From Nyssa sinensis (taxonomy: Eukaryota; Streptophyta; Magnoliopsida; Cornales; Nyssaceae), in NCBI GenBank assembly GCA_008638375.1, contig CM018049.1, forward strand, positions 868,001-932,000: a stretch of DNA of 64,000 nucleotides. Reading direction: 5' to 3'. Positions 49,845 through 63,080 of this stretch are shown here, in pieces. The position numbers were made by a program, and so were the translations under genes. The notes under the pieces were generated by a model, which was not told the origin of the DNA, ran no database searches, and saw nothing but the letters and a program-made list of their open reading frames with translations. How positions within the stretch are numbered: the stretch's first letter is position 1; each line of letters opens with the position of its first letter.

Positions 49845-50343
49845 ATTTTCTTGTAAGAGCATTGTTTTGCCTAAAGGACTTGATTCAATGCATTTTGGAA
49901 TAATTGTATGCTTTAATTTGTAGTGAATTCGGTAAATGATTCCAAAATGAAAGTTTTTTGTATCTTAGAAATCATATCCTTTTGTTTGATTATTCAAGGT
50001 TAAGGATTCAAGAATACCTTCACGCGGATTGGTAGTGGAATATCAAAATCTTTAACGAAATTGCTCTTTGGCGATGAGTAGTATAAAAACAAGATGATGC
50101 AAATATAACAGTTTGAAGCGTTGGACACATTTAACAAAATTTGCCTATTTGCGATGAAGTAAAAAATTCTTTGATGAAATTGCCCTTTAGCTATGAGTTG
50201 GAAATATGATAGGATGATAAAATATTTTTCAAGTGAATGGGGGGTTCAAAACCTTCTTCCATTTCTTATCATTAATTTTATCACTTTAACAAAAAAATCC
50301 GCGTCAACTCAGACTATGAGTTTTCATGAGGTCACAAGGACCT
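49845..50343 (-). pseudogene. Continuation of the pararetrovirus-like remnant between two LTRs
   Basis: The first 130 bp complete the second unit of the 436-bp duplication. The rest (to 50343) is AT-rich and non-coding and was probably the 5' side of the same old insertion. It is bounded on the right by the LTR inserted at GACCT. Confidence 0.5.
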
Positions 50344-50760
50344 TGTAACACCCCGACCCTGTTTAATTAATAAATAATTTATTAATTTTTAATTAGCACC
50401 AACTTAAAGAATAATCATGAAGATTAATCGGGAATCTCTGGATGGTCACGATAGACCGATAAAATAATTAACTGCGTCAGAAAAGAGGGTCTAATACCCG
50501 GGCCTAATTACTAATTAATTAGGTAAAAATGATGTCGTTTTAATACTGACGGAACTCGAATTAACTAGTTACGAAAATCCCAAATAAATAATAAATGACA
50601 CGGGGCCCTTGACATTGAGGCTAACTGAAATACGAAACCCTCGGAAGAAACCGCGTCGAAAAAGGAGCAACCGAAAAGAAAATATAACGGAAATAGCCAA
50701 AATGAAATTCTGCGCAGCCAAACAGCGCCTAAGCCCAAAATGGGAAAAATGCCCAAAAGA

Positions 50761-50840
50761 GAGGCCAAAGGGACTTGAACCCTTGACTTAAATGAGCAAG
50801 CACTCGGCACCCAAAAAGTTACCAAGTTGGCTGCCAACAC
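50761..50840 (-). repeat. tRNA-like module near the 5' end of the LTR, antisense
   Basis: On the minus strand, A-box-like GTTGGCAGCCAACTTGGTAAC precedes B box GGGTTCAAGTCCC (50770-50782), about 45 nt apart. It opposes the plus-oriented LTR. Confidence 0.55.
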
Positions 50841-51135
50841 CTTTGTGCCTATATAGACAACAGAATGGTATATAACTCTGAATTATCCTAGGCCACCTCC
50901 CAAATTGGCCAATGACCATACATGCAAACCCCTCATTATTAATTGAATCAGGCATATCACCCCCACCAATTGGATTTCATGCAGCACAATAAAAACAATA
51001 AAATATATCTACATGTGTATATGTGTACATAGATAGATGCACCTTGCATGTTGAGTGGGGCTAGAAGAAATCAGAAAACTACTTGACTGTGTTCTGCATA
51101 TGGCTGTGGGCTGTTAGAGAGAGAGAGTGCTGTAG

Positions 51136-51569
51136 TGTAATAACCCGGAAATTTTTTTTTTTAAAATATAAAATTTTCTTGGTTATTAAATATTTTTTTT
51201 TTATTATTATTAGTATTATAAAATTTTGATGTGTATGGGTTATGTATATGTAACATGTATATATGTGTGGGATGTTATCAATGTGTATGTGTAAAATAAT
51301 GTATGTACATATGTATGTTGGTATGTATATGTATATATGTATATGTATATCAGTGCATGTGTGCACTGTGTGTGTGGGTGAAACCGGATGGAGGTGTGAG
51401 TATAATACATGTGTGTGATACATGTATGTGTGTATGTGTAAAATGGTATATGTACATGTATGTGTGAATATGTATGTGTATGTATATATATGGCAGTGTG
51501 TGTGTGTGCCACAGACCTGGTGTGTGAGTGTGTGTGAGGTGTCGGCTATGTGTGTGTGTGTAATGAGTG

Positions 51570-51615
<46 letters not shown>

Positions 51616-54349
51616 TTGCATAGAGCAGCTTTGCATTTAATGCAAAGCTGCATTTGGGGAGAAGCAAGGGGCTGAACAGAGGGAGAAGTCAAAGAAGGCT
51701 GCAAGTGGAGAGGAATGGAGAGAGAAAGAGAGGAGAGAGAAAAAGGGTCGGTTGTGATTGTTTTATGTATATGTGTGTGTGCATCCGTGAGTTAAAGAGG
51801 GAAATAGAAGGAGAGGATTGAAGTGGGAAGAAGCAGAGGTGACCAAGAAGAACAGAAGTGAGAGGAAGCAACCCCCAAAGAGAAAAACAGAAATTTTAGG
51901 TAAGTGGGTGCTTCTGTTTTAAATTTCAAAAGCATGATTTGTTTGGTTTAAATCATAGGGTTTTATAAAGCATGATTTTAGCTTTTAAATGCAAAAAGAA
52001 TGATAGAAAACAGTTAAGGAAATAGGGAGAAAATCCAAGTTGCAGGTCTCGGTTATGAGAGTTGATTCTTGATATTTTATGTGAGAAACCATGTTTCAAT
52101 GACCTAAAAATAATCCTTCGAGGTGTAGAAAGAGAATAGAAAAAGAAAGAATGAAAAACAGTCGAGAACCGAGCATGAAATTAAGAAAAATCAGCTCACC
52201 GGAAAACCGGCCGAAGCTATTAAACCCCATATTCGAGATGATTGAGAGAGTCTTGATAGAAATGGAGGATGGATTTGGAATTCCCATGAAAAAACAGAGA
52301 GAATCACATTTTAAAAACCTTGAAAAGTCGCCGAAAAACAGTCGCCGGCGCCGGAGAAGGCGCCGGAACCCTACTGCTACGTCGCCGGAAAGTCGGGGAA
52401 GAAGGGGGGTGACCAGGGTCAGGTTTCGGGTCTGGGTCTGGGTCCGGTTCGGGCAGGGCTGAACCGCCCCTGCCACGTGTCGCTTCCCTATTTTAAATTA
52501 AAAACCCAATGGGTCTGTTTGGTTGCAGGTTTAATAAATTGAAAAATTTAATTGGAACAGGAACAGGGATATCCTATCCCTGTTCTAGAACTAACCCCTG
52601 TTTGGGTAACCGAATTGAGAATAAGGAAATTGAAAATTTCAAATTGAACCCTAAACTTTTAGAAATTGAACTTGACCCCAGAACTTTAGGAAATCTGATT
52701 TTGAACCCCAGAACTTTGATTAATTATGTTTGACCCCCCATGAATAAAATATTAAGAAATTATTAATTCAATTAATTAATTAATTAAATTAATTAAAAAT
52801 CCAAAAATAATCTGGAGTCCAAATGAGACAAATCATTAGTGTATTTTGACTATCTCGGCCATTCTGAGGCCAACGGTGAGGTCCGTTTTATGAGACCGGG
52901 TCCCAAAAAATAAAAGACCTGTAGTAACCTTTAAAATTACTAAAATGCCCCTGAATTGAAACACAGTCAAACGAACTCCAAATTAAGTAAACAAATAGTG
53001 AAACTTTATTATCTCGAGCATTCCAGACTCAACCGTGGAGTCCGATTTGTGAAAAGAGGTCTAGAAATGTAAGGACCCGTGAAGAGTGCAAAATGACTGT
53101 TTTGCCCTTTTGAACCCAAATGTCCGAATTAAGTTCTACGAAAACCTAAATTTATTTTCTTCGACGTCCCGGACCCAATGGTAGAGTCTAATTTAGCAAA
53201 ATAGAAACTTATAAGATAAAGACATAAAATTTGATGAATAGCATAATTCAAGTGACGATTGAACTGAGTCTCATGTTATGATTTTAGGGACACGGAAAGG
53301 CAAAGAGAAGGTGATCTGACCTTCGGTGTTCTTACAGTGATTTCACTTTACTACGAGTATACTTTCCCGGTTTGAGATCGATTATCAAGTACGATATATT
53401 GTGCTAAGTAAGAAATAGAACTGAGATTAGGGATACTTGTTCTGCTGCCTTGATTGTTCACATGTTTGCTTGAGTGTTCACCTGCTTATGTGCTTCCTGC
53501 TGTCTTGCTAAAGTTGGATGATGATGTAGATGATGATTATGTGTATATTGCATGTGTTAGCGTAGTGTGAGAATTATATGTTTTGAGAACTGTTGACATT
53601 ATGAAATATGTGCTTAAAAGCATGCTTTATGTATGAATGAGATGCATCGTTGAGATTACATTATGACATGATGAAATCAAAGCATATTGGCATAGTGTGA
53701 TTCCTTGGACATGGTGTGAGTTAAGCACTTGGTGCTTTGCATTATGAGGGTGCAGATCCTGTGGTGAAAAACCCAAAATCGGCTATTAGGTACTTGCGAG
53801 CCTGATGGATTCCGGACCATGAAGCGAGACATAGTCGGCGGTACTCATGCCAGCGGGGAAGGGCCGTATCATGAGACATGAGTGGCATAGAGTTGCATGG
53901 GCGTGTCACGCATACTGCTCATATACTGTATACTGTTCATATACTGCCATCATGATATCGAATGCCATATAGAAATAATTGTACACTTGCACATGCCACG
54001 ACCTTAGTTTTGTTTCTTGCATTAGCATTATATTGTACCAACATGTTGAGCTGACCTCTTTAGTAGGGCAAACATTTCAGATGATGCCCCAGCTGTACGA
54101 GACGTGGAGATGATCTAATTAGGGACTATGTTAGGCCCAAGGGGCGCTTTTGATATTGTGTAAGGGCATAAGCCCGAGATTGTATCTTATTTTGTATGTT
54201 GTGAACAAATGGACCAGACCTTATGTATGTATCAGAATAGTGTATGGAATATAAGTAATTATACTTAATCGTCTTTATTTCTTTATCATTTTTATTTTCT
54301 TTTGTCTCCTTACTCGCGCCTCGGGTTCGCTGGAATTCGGGGCGTGACA
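51136..54349 (+). mobile_element. Nested solo long LTR (about 3.2 kb), TSD TGTAG
   Basis: It starts TGTAATAACCCGGAAATT and ends GGAATTCGGGGCGTGACA, with TGTAG on both sides (51131-51135 and 54350-54354), inside the LTR at 50344-57651. Blocks: GT/AT microsatellites (51230-51612), a perfect hairpin (51626-51650), purine leader, TTTTAG|GTAAGT (51900) and GTTGCAG (ends 52045), a GC-rich hairpin (52345-52366), a hairpin at 52561-52585, then a weaker AAG|GTGATC site near 53310 and CATTTCAG near 54080. Collinear with 59681-62719. The RR-rich open frame at 52151-52462 spans the GC-rich hairpin and looks like chance. Confidence 0.9.
51572..51612 (+). repeat. (TA)n microsatellite
   Basis: About 20 uninterrupted TA units, following a 340-bp GTATGTGTGT-rich tract. 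Confidence 0.95.
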
Positions 54350-57300
54350 TGTAGAGAGAGAAAGTCCATGTGAGAGATTGTGTGTACATGCATGTGTGAG
54401 ATGGTGCTTCCATAGAGATACACAAAAGAGGAGGAACTGAGGGTGCATGACTGGAACTGAGGATTGAGGTGCCAAAGATTAGAACTGAGCCTTGGAAGGG
54501 AAAGGTCGACCAAGGTACATGCATGGCACCTAATTATTTAAAATTTTTCCTTTGGATTATTGGCACCGTTCTTGGCATTATTGAGCCCCATTATTGCATG
54601 CATGATAGTTATACTATAAATCTGGGTTAAATGTGTGAGGTTTAGACCACTGAAACAGGCCTAGAACACCAAATCAGTGAGAACCGCCATGGATGGACCT
54701 TAGTGGTGCAGGTCTGAAACGACCCTCACCAAACTGATTTTTAATGATCTAAACCTGATCTAGACCTCAAGAGGGTTCTAAAATCCCTAGATCGTGACCC
54801 CAACACTCAGGTTAAGACCCTCAAATGGCGAGTTGTAGGTTCGGGTTCAAAACCCAACCTCACCAAAACCACGATTAAAATGAAATTTATGAATGGGGGC
54901 TTGAACCTCATGATCTGTAGGTCACCACAGATGAAACCCCATTAACTTTAAGCCAAAAATGGGGATTTGTAACTGAGTTGTAGGTTTGGTTATCTCTCAA
55001 TAAACCGAGCATTTGAGCTTGTTTTGAGGCTCAAAAAGAATGCCAAAATGTTGGGATAACTCCTAGATATGATTTGGGATGGAAAGCAGTAGAAACACAT
55101 GGCCAAAATATCACGAAATTGAAAAACATGAAAACTGGAAATTAGGGCAAAATTGGGGAAGAAGAAGACGAACAGTGCGGGCTGGACTTTGGGTCGGTTT
55201 CGGTTTCGGGTCAGAACCCGACCCGTCGCATAAAATGGGTTTAAGTGAACCTACGTCGTTTGGTTAAAAAGATTTTAAATTTTAAAATATAGGGCTGACG
55301 TTATCATGACGTCAGCATTACGCATTGAACCGGCCAAACCGGTTGGTTCAGTGAAATAGTGGACCGGTTCAGTTACAAACCAACTAAACCCTTTGGTTTA
55401 TTTTAAAAGTTGTAAAGAATTGCATTTGTACCCCCAACTGTTTAGAATATTTTACTAAGGCCCAGATTTTTAAAAGGAAAATTCAAATGAGCCCTGGAAA
55501 AATAAACAATTAATAAAATAAATTATTTTATTATTTTATTAATTGGGTAAAATTACTATTTTACCCTTGGACATTAAATGACTCAAACGAAGTCCAAATT
55601 AAATAAATAAATAGTGTATTTTTACTATTTCTGGCATTCCGGACTCAATGGTGGAGTCCAATTGATGAAATTAAGTCCTAAAAAATATAGACACATAAAT
55701 GTTAAATGACTGTATTGCCCCTAATATAATACGAAGCCCAAATGAAGTCCAAATTGGACGAAATTGACACCAATAGAAGCCCAAATATTAGCGAGCTTGT
55801 ATATATGATTAAAAAATGATTTGGGATCAGAACGTCATGAAATTTAAATGATCGATGTGTCCCTATGATCAAAAGCAAATACCAAATGAAGTCCAAAAGA
55901 CCTAAAAATTTACGTATAAGATATGTAAAATATTCTGAGGACCATAATAGGTCCGGGGTAAGAAAAATAAATTACCATTTTGCCCCTGCATATGCCCGAA
56001 GCCAAATAAAAAGTCGAAAAGGCCTAAATTGACTTTCTTCGACGTTCCGAATCCAACAGTGAGGTCCGAAATACCAAATTAGGTACTGAAAAATAAGTCA
56101 CGTGAAAGATAAAACTTATTTAGTTACCACGAGTAGACCAGTAAGACCAATCCTAGGAAATTAGGATACGTTAGGTCTAAGATTAAATGACGAGCATCAA
56201 TTAGAGATGATTTGAAGTAAATGAGGAATTAATTGAAGTCTTGATGAATTTGATTTTTAGGAATTACAAGGAAAAAGGGGAAGCCACCAGTAGAACTGAC
56301 CCTAGGAGAACAAGGTGAGTAATCTTGCATTTGAAGTGGAGATTTAACTCCATGGATTTGAAGATGTTTTAAACTTCAAAATATCTAAAGCTTTAAATTT
56401 GAGATTACATGATTCTTGTTTTAAGATATTCCGTTCTTATAAATTTTATTATGACATGCTCAATGAATGATTTCTATTACAGTCTTCCTTAGAAGTATTT
56501 AACATGTCTACATATTCTGAAATTCTTATTCCTAGTATTTAAAGATCCTATCATGAAATCATGAACGTCATGTTTTAAATACTCATGAAAAATACCTATT
56601 TGAAGAAGCCATGTGATAAATGTTTTACAAGATAATAATGCAAAAATCACATAGTCAAGATTTTGGGTTTCTTCGGAACTCAATTGCCTTGACATGTGAA
56701 GTGTCGCACAGTCAGGATTTTGGGTTTCTTCGGAACTCAATTGCCCTAACATGTGAAATTCCTGGTAGCAAGATCTAATCCCCCAGGCAATGAGATATCT
56801 CCACGTATACGCAAAATGAGAGTCTGTTCGAAATAGATTCCACCTAATCAAAGAGAAAAGATGACAAATGTTTTTCGAAAATAGAAGCAGGTTTTAGCCC
56901 CATTTTCACTATGCATGTTTATATGTTTTGAAGTAACGCTTTTGAAAATGTAAGCAGGTTTTTACCCCCATTTTATTATGCATGCTTATATATTTGAAGT
57001 GCATATACTCTATTTGAAGAAACGTATGTTTAGCTTGGATACTTTAAATGTTTCAAAGCTATCTTTGTGAAGAATGCATGTACTCTATGTTCAAAATGTA
57101 CGAGCAATTGGTAGTAAGTATTTTACAAACCTCTCATGTACGAAACCACTGCCAATTGAAAACCCATGACAAATGCTGGAATTACTCATTGGGCTTTTTA
57201 AAGCTCACCCCATTCCCTAACATTTTTCAGGTGATGACGATGGATGGGAGCCTTGCTCCATTTTGGGATGACGATTAGTAGCTCCATTATGATCACAAAA

Positions 57301-57656
57301 TTTTGGAAGAATTAGAACATGTAGTTGGATAGGTTTTGGTGTAATAGATTTTGGGTGATATGTACTTAAGCCCGAGAGGCAAACGGATATGTAATATGTA
57401 TAACACTTTAGAATTTTTATTATGCTCTGATGTTATATTTATAGTGTACCACTATGAAGAGCGGCAGTACCGAATGGATGTGCGAAAGTATTTTAAATGA
57501 GAAAAGAAAAGAAAAAGTTTTTCACGCTTCCGCAACCACAGGCCGCACCGCCGTCTGATACTGTTGCTTATATGAGCCTTACCCTAAGGCCTCGGCCGAG
57601 GGTGGCGGTCGCGATACGAGATCCGCACAGGGTGGGTTTCGGGTCGTGATAGACCT

Positions 57657-58200
57657 AATAAAAGGTCGTATCGACCTAGCAAAAGAAAATCTTTGGGCCT
57701 TCTCCTGGGCTTAACAAAAGTGAGTCTAAAGGGTCCTACTACAAAAGTGCTTCCACACTAATTAATCTTGTAATAATTACCATTGCAGAAATATAAGGAA
57801 CTTATTCAAATCCTTTCTTTCGAATGAACACATTTTCCATATATAAATAATTGTAGAGTTTTCAAATCGAGATCATAAGCATGATTTACACACAAATTAC
57901 TCAATCAAGAGTAATTAAAACATGATTCATGGTTTAAGATAGCACATTTTAATTTCAAAATACAAAGCATGCTCAACATCAAAAGTTGTAAACAACTAGA
58001 ACTTTGCAACAAAGAAGTTATCAAAACAAGGAATTAAATTTAAGTATTTATCAAACAAGGGAATCAAATACCATATTTCAAAGTACAGGATTACTCACCT
58101 CGGCTCCTTAGTTTTTATTTCTTATCTTACTTCCTATAGACACCTCATTTTGTGACCTTTGATTGTATGAGGGCAATACTGTAATTTTTGCGGCATCCTA
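57657..58200. other. Old insertion flank and LTR-like remnant
   Basis: The left part continues the sequence interrupted by the GACCT insertion. From about 57860 on, the minus strand resembles long-LTR sequence, including a GAG|GTGAGTAAT donor-like site near 58105. The following LTR appears to be inserted in this remnant, which resumes after 63811. Confidence 0.4.
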
Positions 58201-59680
58201 TGTCACGACCCGAAATCCACCTTATGCGGATCTCGTGTCACGGGGCCGACCCTAAGGCCGTCCTTACTTTTTTCATTTCTGTATCATAGTACTAGCATGT
58301 AATATACTAAAAATTTAAAACAATAATAAGTCGAAGTCTTTATGAATACAATGATCAGTGGGAGTCTGTATATATAACATATGGTTTTACAATGTTAAAT
58401 CAAAACTAAACATAACCAGCACCCGTGGGTGGTGAATACATGGGAGAACTAAACACAAACTGGTACATTCCTCAAAATATCCTCCTACGCTCTCAGACTC
58501 CTACTAAGGTCTTGTAGTGTCACTACCTGAAAAATGGTAAGTAAATGGAATGAACTAAAAAAGCTCAGCATGTAAATTCCTATTTTCGACACTGGTATCG
58601 GTGATCATAAAAGAATATGAATCCATGAATAAGAATATGATAGTCAATCATAAGAAATGAGATGCTATGATAGCCAATGAGAACAGTTGCCATAATGGCC
58701 AATGGATAGTGGGTCACAATATACAATCAAGAGTAATGGATATATCATTAACATGCAACTCTCAATAAATATGTATCAACATTAATATACTGCCACAATA
58801 AATTGATCACAATCAAAGCAAATAAGAAGAATCTCTTAGTGTATGATAAGTGTAGGAAAATGTGTTATTCAATAACGTGTTCACATCAACCCATAAGAAT
58901 GCTTATAATCTGTAGTAGGATATGGAAGTCCCTCTGTATTTTGAGGCATGACATACCTCCAATAAACTCACATCTTTTGCCACGTGTCCGTTCATGGACT
59001 TGACTCGTAGGTCATATTTGTCATAGAAGCATTGGATGGATATTGTGATTGAGCATAAATTCGGCATTCATAAATATAACATGATCATTCATGATTCCAA
59101 AAGAGTACAAAAATGGAATATCATATATACAATAAAAACATAATAGTAAGTCTCTTAAGGTATGGTATAACATGATAACAATGATATAGCAGTCAATCAA
59201 TGTCCACAAGATAGAAAAATATCACATTGTGGAGAACAATAATATCTGGTACATTCAAGAGTACAAGTTCGGCAGTAAATAGAATAAACTTGCCTTGGAA
59301 ACACCACATGGAAGAAAATAGGTTTTACTTACCTCTAAATGCGGTCCTAGATTTGTATTTTGTGAGTTTGCCCTTCCCTTTCGAGTTCCCTATATATTAG
59401 TAGATACGTCTTAGAATTGATGCTATTCATCAAATATTATGCCTTGCTATCAGAAGTATCTCTATCACTAATTTAGACTCTACCATTGAGTCTGGAATGC
59501 CGAAGAAAGTCAGTTTAGCCTTTCGTGGAATTCCATTTGGGTTCGAGTAGCAATAGGGGTATTTTGGTCATTTTAGTATTTCTACGGGTCTTTATTTTTC
59601 GGAGTCCCATCTAGAAAAACATGCCTCACCATTGGATTCAGAATGCTCGAAATAGTTAAAGTACACTATTCATTCATATT

Positions 59681-62600
59681 TGTAATGACATGGAAATTTT
59701 TTTTTTTTATTATCACTTGTTTTTATCATTATTATTATTATTATTATTATTATTGATATTAAAATGTATATTATTATATTGGAAATGCATGGTGTATGTA
59801 TGTGTAGCATGTATATGTGTGTGGAATATTATATGTATGTGTACATGTATGGAAAGATGTATGTACATGCCTATGTGAATATGTATATGTACATATATAT
59901 AGCAGTGTGTGTGTGCAACAGACCTGGTGTGTGAGTGTGTGTAGTGTCAGTTGAGTGTGTGTGTGTCTAGTGTGTGTGTGATGAGTGGTATATATATATA
60001 TATATATATATATATAGGTATATAGGGCAGCTTTGCATTTAATGCAAAGCTGCAATGGAGGAAAAGCAGGGTGGCTGAGCAGAGGGAGAGAAGTCAAGGA
60101 AAGGGGCTGTGGTGAGAGACGTGAGGGAGTTGGTGAGTGTGAGGCTATATTTTTGGTCTCGGTTGGGAGAAGAGAAGGAAAGAAAAACAGAGAGCAAGAG
60201 AGAGAGAGAGAGAGTTCTGAAAGGAGAAGAGATTTTGGGAGCTTGAATCGAGCTTGGAACTAGAGGGTGAAAGAGGTGCACGGCTAGAGAGAGAAACCCA
60301 ACAGAAAAATCCGTAAGTGACCCATTCTGTTTTATTTTTTTTAAAGCATGATAATTAGTTTGATGTATATGATCTTAAAGAGCATGTTGTAGGGTTTATT
60401 TTGCAAAAAGAATGAAAGAAAATGGTTAAGAAACGAGATAGAAAACTCGAGTTGCAGGTTTCGGTTATGGGAGTTGGGTCTTGACATTTTATGTCTAGAA
60501 CACGGTTTAAATGGTGGGGAATGAACCCTAGGAGGTGCAGAAACCCATTAGGTTAAAAATGGAGGTTAAACTGTGACCGAAGAGTCACGAAAATGAAAGA
60601 ATAGGGTCGGCCGAAGAGTTGACCGAAATATTTGAGCCCTATTTTGTGAAGATCTAGTGGCTTAGATCCAAAACCGACCTTGGATATGAAATCTACGTGA
60701 AAAATTGAAGAGAACCACATTTTTAAAACTATGAAAAGTCGCCGGAAAAATGTCGCCGGCGCCGGAGAAGGCGCCGGAACCCTACTGGCATCTTGCCGAA
60801 AAAACGGGGAAGAAGGGGGGTGGCTAGGTCGAGGTCCGGGTCCGGTTCGGGTTCAGGTCGGGCTTGGGCAATCCACCCTTGCCACGTGTCGCCATGTGGT
60901 TTTAAATTAAAAGGAGAATGGGTCTGTTTGGTTATAGGTTTAAGAAATTAAAAATTTAAATTGAAACAGGAACAGGGATATCCTATCCCTGTTCTAGGAC
61001 TAATCCCTGTTTGGGTAACAGAATTGAGAATAAGAAGAAAAATTAGAATTTGCAAATTTACCCTTGTACTTTTTGGGAATTGGCTTTGACCCAAGACTTT
61101 CAGAATTTACAAACTGACCCCCCCAACTGTTGGTTATTATAATTTGACCCTCCTGAATAAATATTAATAAAATATTAATTAATTAATTAGTTAATTAAAT
61201 TAATTTAATTATTTAAATATGCTAAAATAATCCGGAGTCCAAATGGGACAAGTCATTAGTGTATTTTGACTATCTCGATCATTCTGAGACCAATGGTGAG
61301 GTCCGTTTTACGAGATGGGATCCCAAAAAATAAAAGACCCGTAGTAATCTTTAAAATTACCAAAATGCCCCTGAATTGAAGTACAGTTAAACGAACTCCG
61401 AATTAGGTGAACAAATAGTGAAACTTTATTATCTCGAGCATTCCGGACTCAAACGTGGAGTCCGATTTGTGAAAAGAAGTCACAAAATGTAAGGACCCGT
61501 GAAAAGTGCAAAATGACTGTTTTGTCCTTTTGAACCCAGAAGTCCGAATTGAGTTCTACGAAAACCTAAACTTATCTTCTTTGACGTCCTAGACTCAATG
61601 GCAGAGTTTAATTTAGCAGAATAGAAACCTATGAATTAAAGACATAAAATTTGATGAATAGCATAAATTCAAATGACAATAGACTAAGTTGTAATTTATG
61701 CTTTTAGGGACACTGACAGGACAGGAGAGGGCGATCTGACCTCCTGCATTTTCATTGACCAGTTCAGTTACGTATCGTGCACGATCTTCTAGGGTTGAGA
61801 CCAACCCGTCAGGTATGGTGTTTTGCTAATGTTAGAAATGAAGTTAAGTTAGGAATGTTCTGTGAATGACTAGAATGACTTATGTGTTTATTTGGAATGT
61901 GTTTACTTGATGATTTGGAGTTGGTTGTTCACATGCTTACATGTTACTTGTACTTTATGAAAATTTAGTGAATGATGAACGTGAATCATGACATGTGTTT
62001 AAGTTGATTATATGAGATATGCTTGCATGTGGAATCAACTGGTGATTTATGTATTATTGTCTTGAGCATGCTATATTGTAGAAACCATGTTTCATTGAGA
62101 TTGCATTGGCATATTGGCATATGGTGAATCCTTTGAGAACATGGCGTGGGTTGAGCACGTGGTGCTTTGCATTATGAGGGTGTAGATCTTGTGGTGAAAA
62201 ACCCAAAATTGGCCATTGCATTGGTACTCCGTGCCATCGGGGAGTACCCGTAAATGAGACATGGGTGTGGCATAGAGTTGTGCATGGGTGCGTCACGCAT
62301 ACCATTCATATATTACTGCGATGCTTTGAATGTCATTTAGATATAAATGTACACTTTGCACATGCCACGCCTTAGCTTTATTTCTTGCATTAGCACTTCA
62401 TCATACCAGTAGTTGAGCTGACCCATTCGTGGGCAACATTTTTCAGATGAGGATCCTCCAGCCACTTGAGACTCTGTGATATCCTGATAGGGTGAAGCAT
62501 GTGATATATTTTTGGTCCATGGGACTAGTACTTTGTAATGTAAGGGCTCAAGCCCGAATGACCATGAACAATGCAGTTGTGAGATGTACTTTATATTATT

Positions 62601-62719
62601 TTATGTATTGATGGGAATGGATGCTTGTTTAGTGGATTTATTTAAATTTGTCCTTTTATTTATTTCATTTTCTGTCTCGTCAGTCGCGCCTCGGGTTTGT
62701 AGAAATTCGGGGCGTGACA
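59681..62719 (+). mobile_element. Nested solo long LTR (about 3.0 kb), TSD ATATT
   Basis: It starts TGTAATGACATGGAAATT and ends GAAATTCGGGGCGTGACA, with ATATT on both sides (59676-59680 and 62720-62724). It is collinear along its length with 51136-54349, including three hairpins (60028-60052, 60056-60077 region counterpart at 60756-60777, and 60970-60994). First donor-like ATCC|GTAAGT at 60313 and GTTGCAG ending 60457; late TTTTTCAG near 62446. No coding capacity. Confidence 0.9.
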
Positions 62720-62790
62720 ATATTAATTGGACTTCACATTATTTCACCATATTTAATTTAATTAATTTAATATAATTTATACATAATGTG

Positions 62791-62798
<8 letters not shown>

Positions 62799-62828
<30 letters not shown>
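62799..62828 (+). repeat. (TG)n microsatellite
   Basis: About 15 TG units next to a tRNA-like module. Confidence 0.95.
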
Positions 62829-62829
<1 letters not shown>

Positions 62830-62925
62830 ACAATGGATACCACGGGCTTGCCTGTCCATTCAGTTTGGGTTAGGGTTTTCATTCATGCGATCACTGGTTC
62901 GAGTCTCCAAGGGCGCAACCCTTTT
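62829..62925 (+). repeat. tRNA-like module, antisense to the host LTR
   Basis: Diverged A-box region (CACAATGGATACCACGGG) and a good B box CTGGTTCGAGTCTCC (about 62895-62909), in the same LTR position as 5858-5950. Confidence 0.45.
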
Positions 62926-62989
62926 CATTTTATTTCCCATTTTATCTATTAGTTATAATATATATCTATATATATTTTCTTTTTTTATG

Positions 62990-63080
62990 CCCAAAAGTTG
63001 GCACGATCTTGCCTGTCAACTTGGTCACACACACTTCAATCCCACCCTAGGTCCCTAGTTCAATTCGTGAGGGCAGTGAT
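62990..63080 (+). repeat. Second, weaker tRNA-like module
   Basis: A GTTGGCACGATCTTGCCTG stretch and a B-box-like CTAGTTCAATTCGTG about 60 bp later. Its distance to the LTR-type end at 63248 resembles that of the modules at 49340 and 50761. Confidence 0.35.

Larger units (their letters stand above)
50344..57651 (+). mobile_element. Solo long LTR (about 4.1 kb without nested insert), TSD GACCT
   Basis: It starts TGTAACACCCCGACCC and ends GGGTTTCGGGTCGTGATA (terminal CA decayed to TA). It is flanked by GACCT on both sides (50339-50343 and 57652-57656). Its first 450 bp match the LTR ending at 49844 in inverted orientation. Interrupted at 51131 by a second LTR. The second donor-like site AAG|GTGAGT (56315) and acceptor-like CATTTTTCAG (ends 57230) bracket 916 bp. 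Terminal block GATCCGCACAGGGTGGG at about 57620. No coding. Confidence 0.85.

Noticed and set aside
51079..51636. 185-codon minus-strand frame rich in His, Thr, Tyr and Ile
   Set aside because: It is a translation of GT/AT microsatellites, not a gene.
52151..52462. 103-codon plus-strand frame with a long arginine run
   Set aside because: It lies across the GC-rich hairpin of an LTR, and the arginine run comes from a CGCCGG repeat. The collinear sister LTR does not keep the frame.
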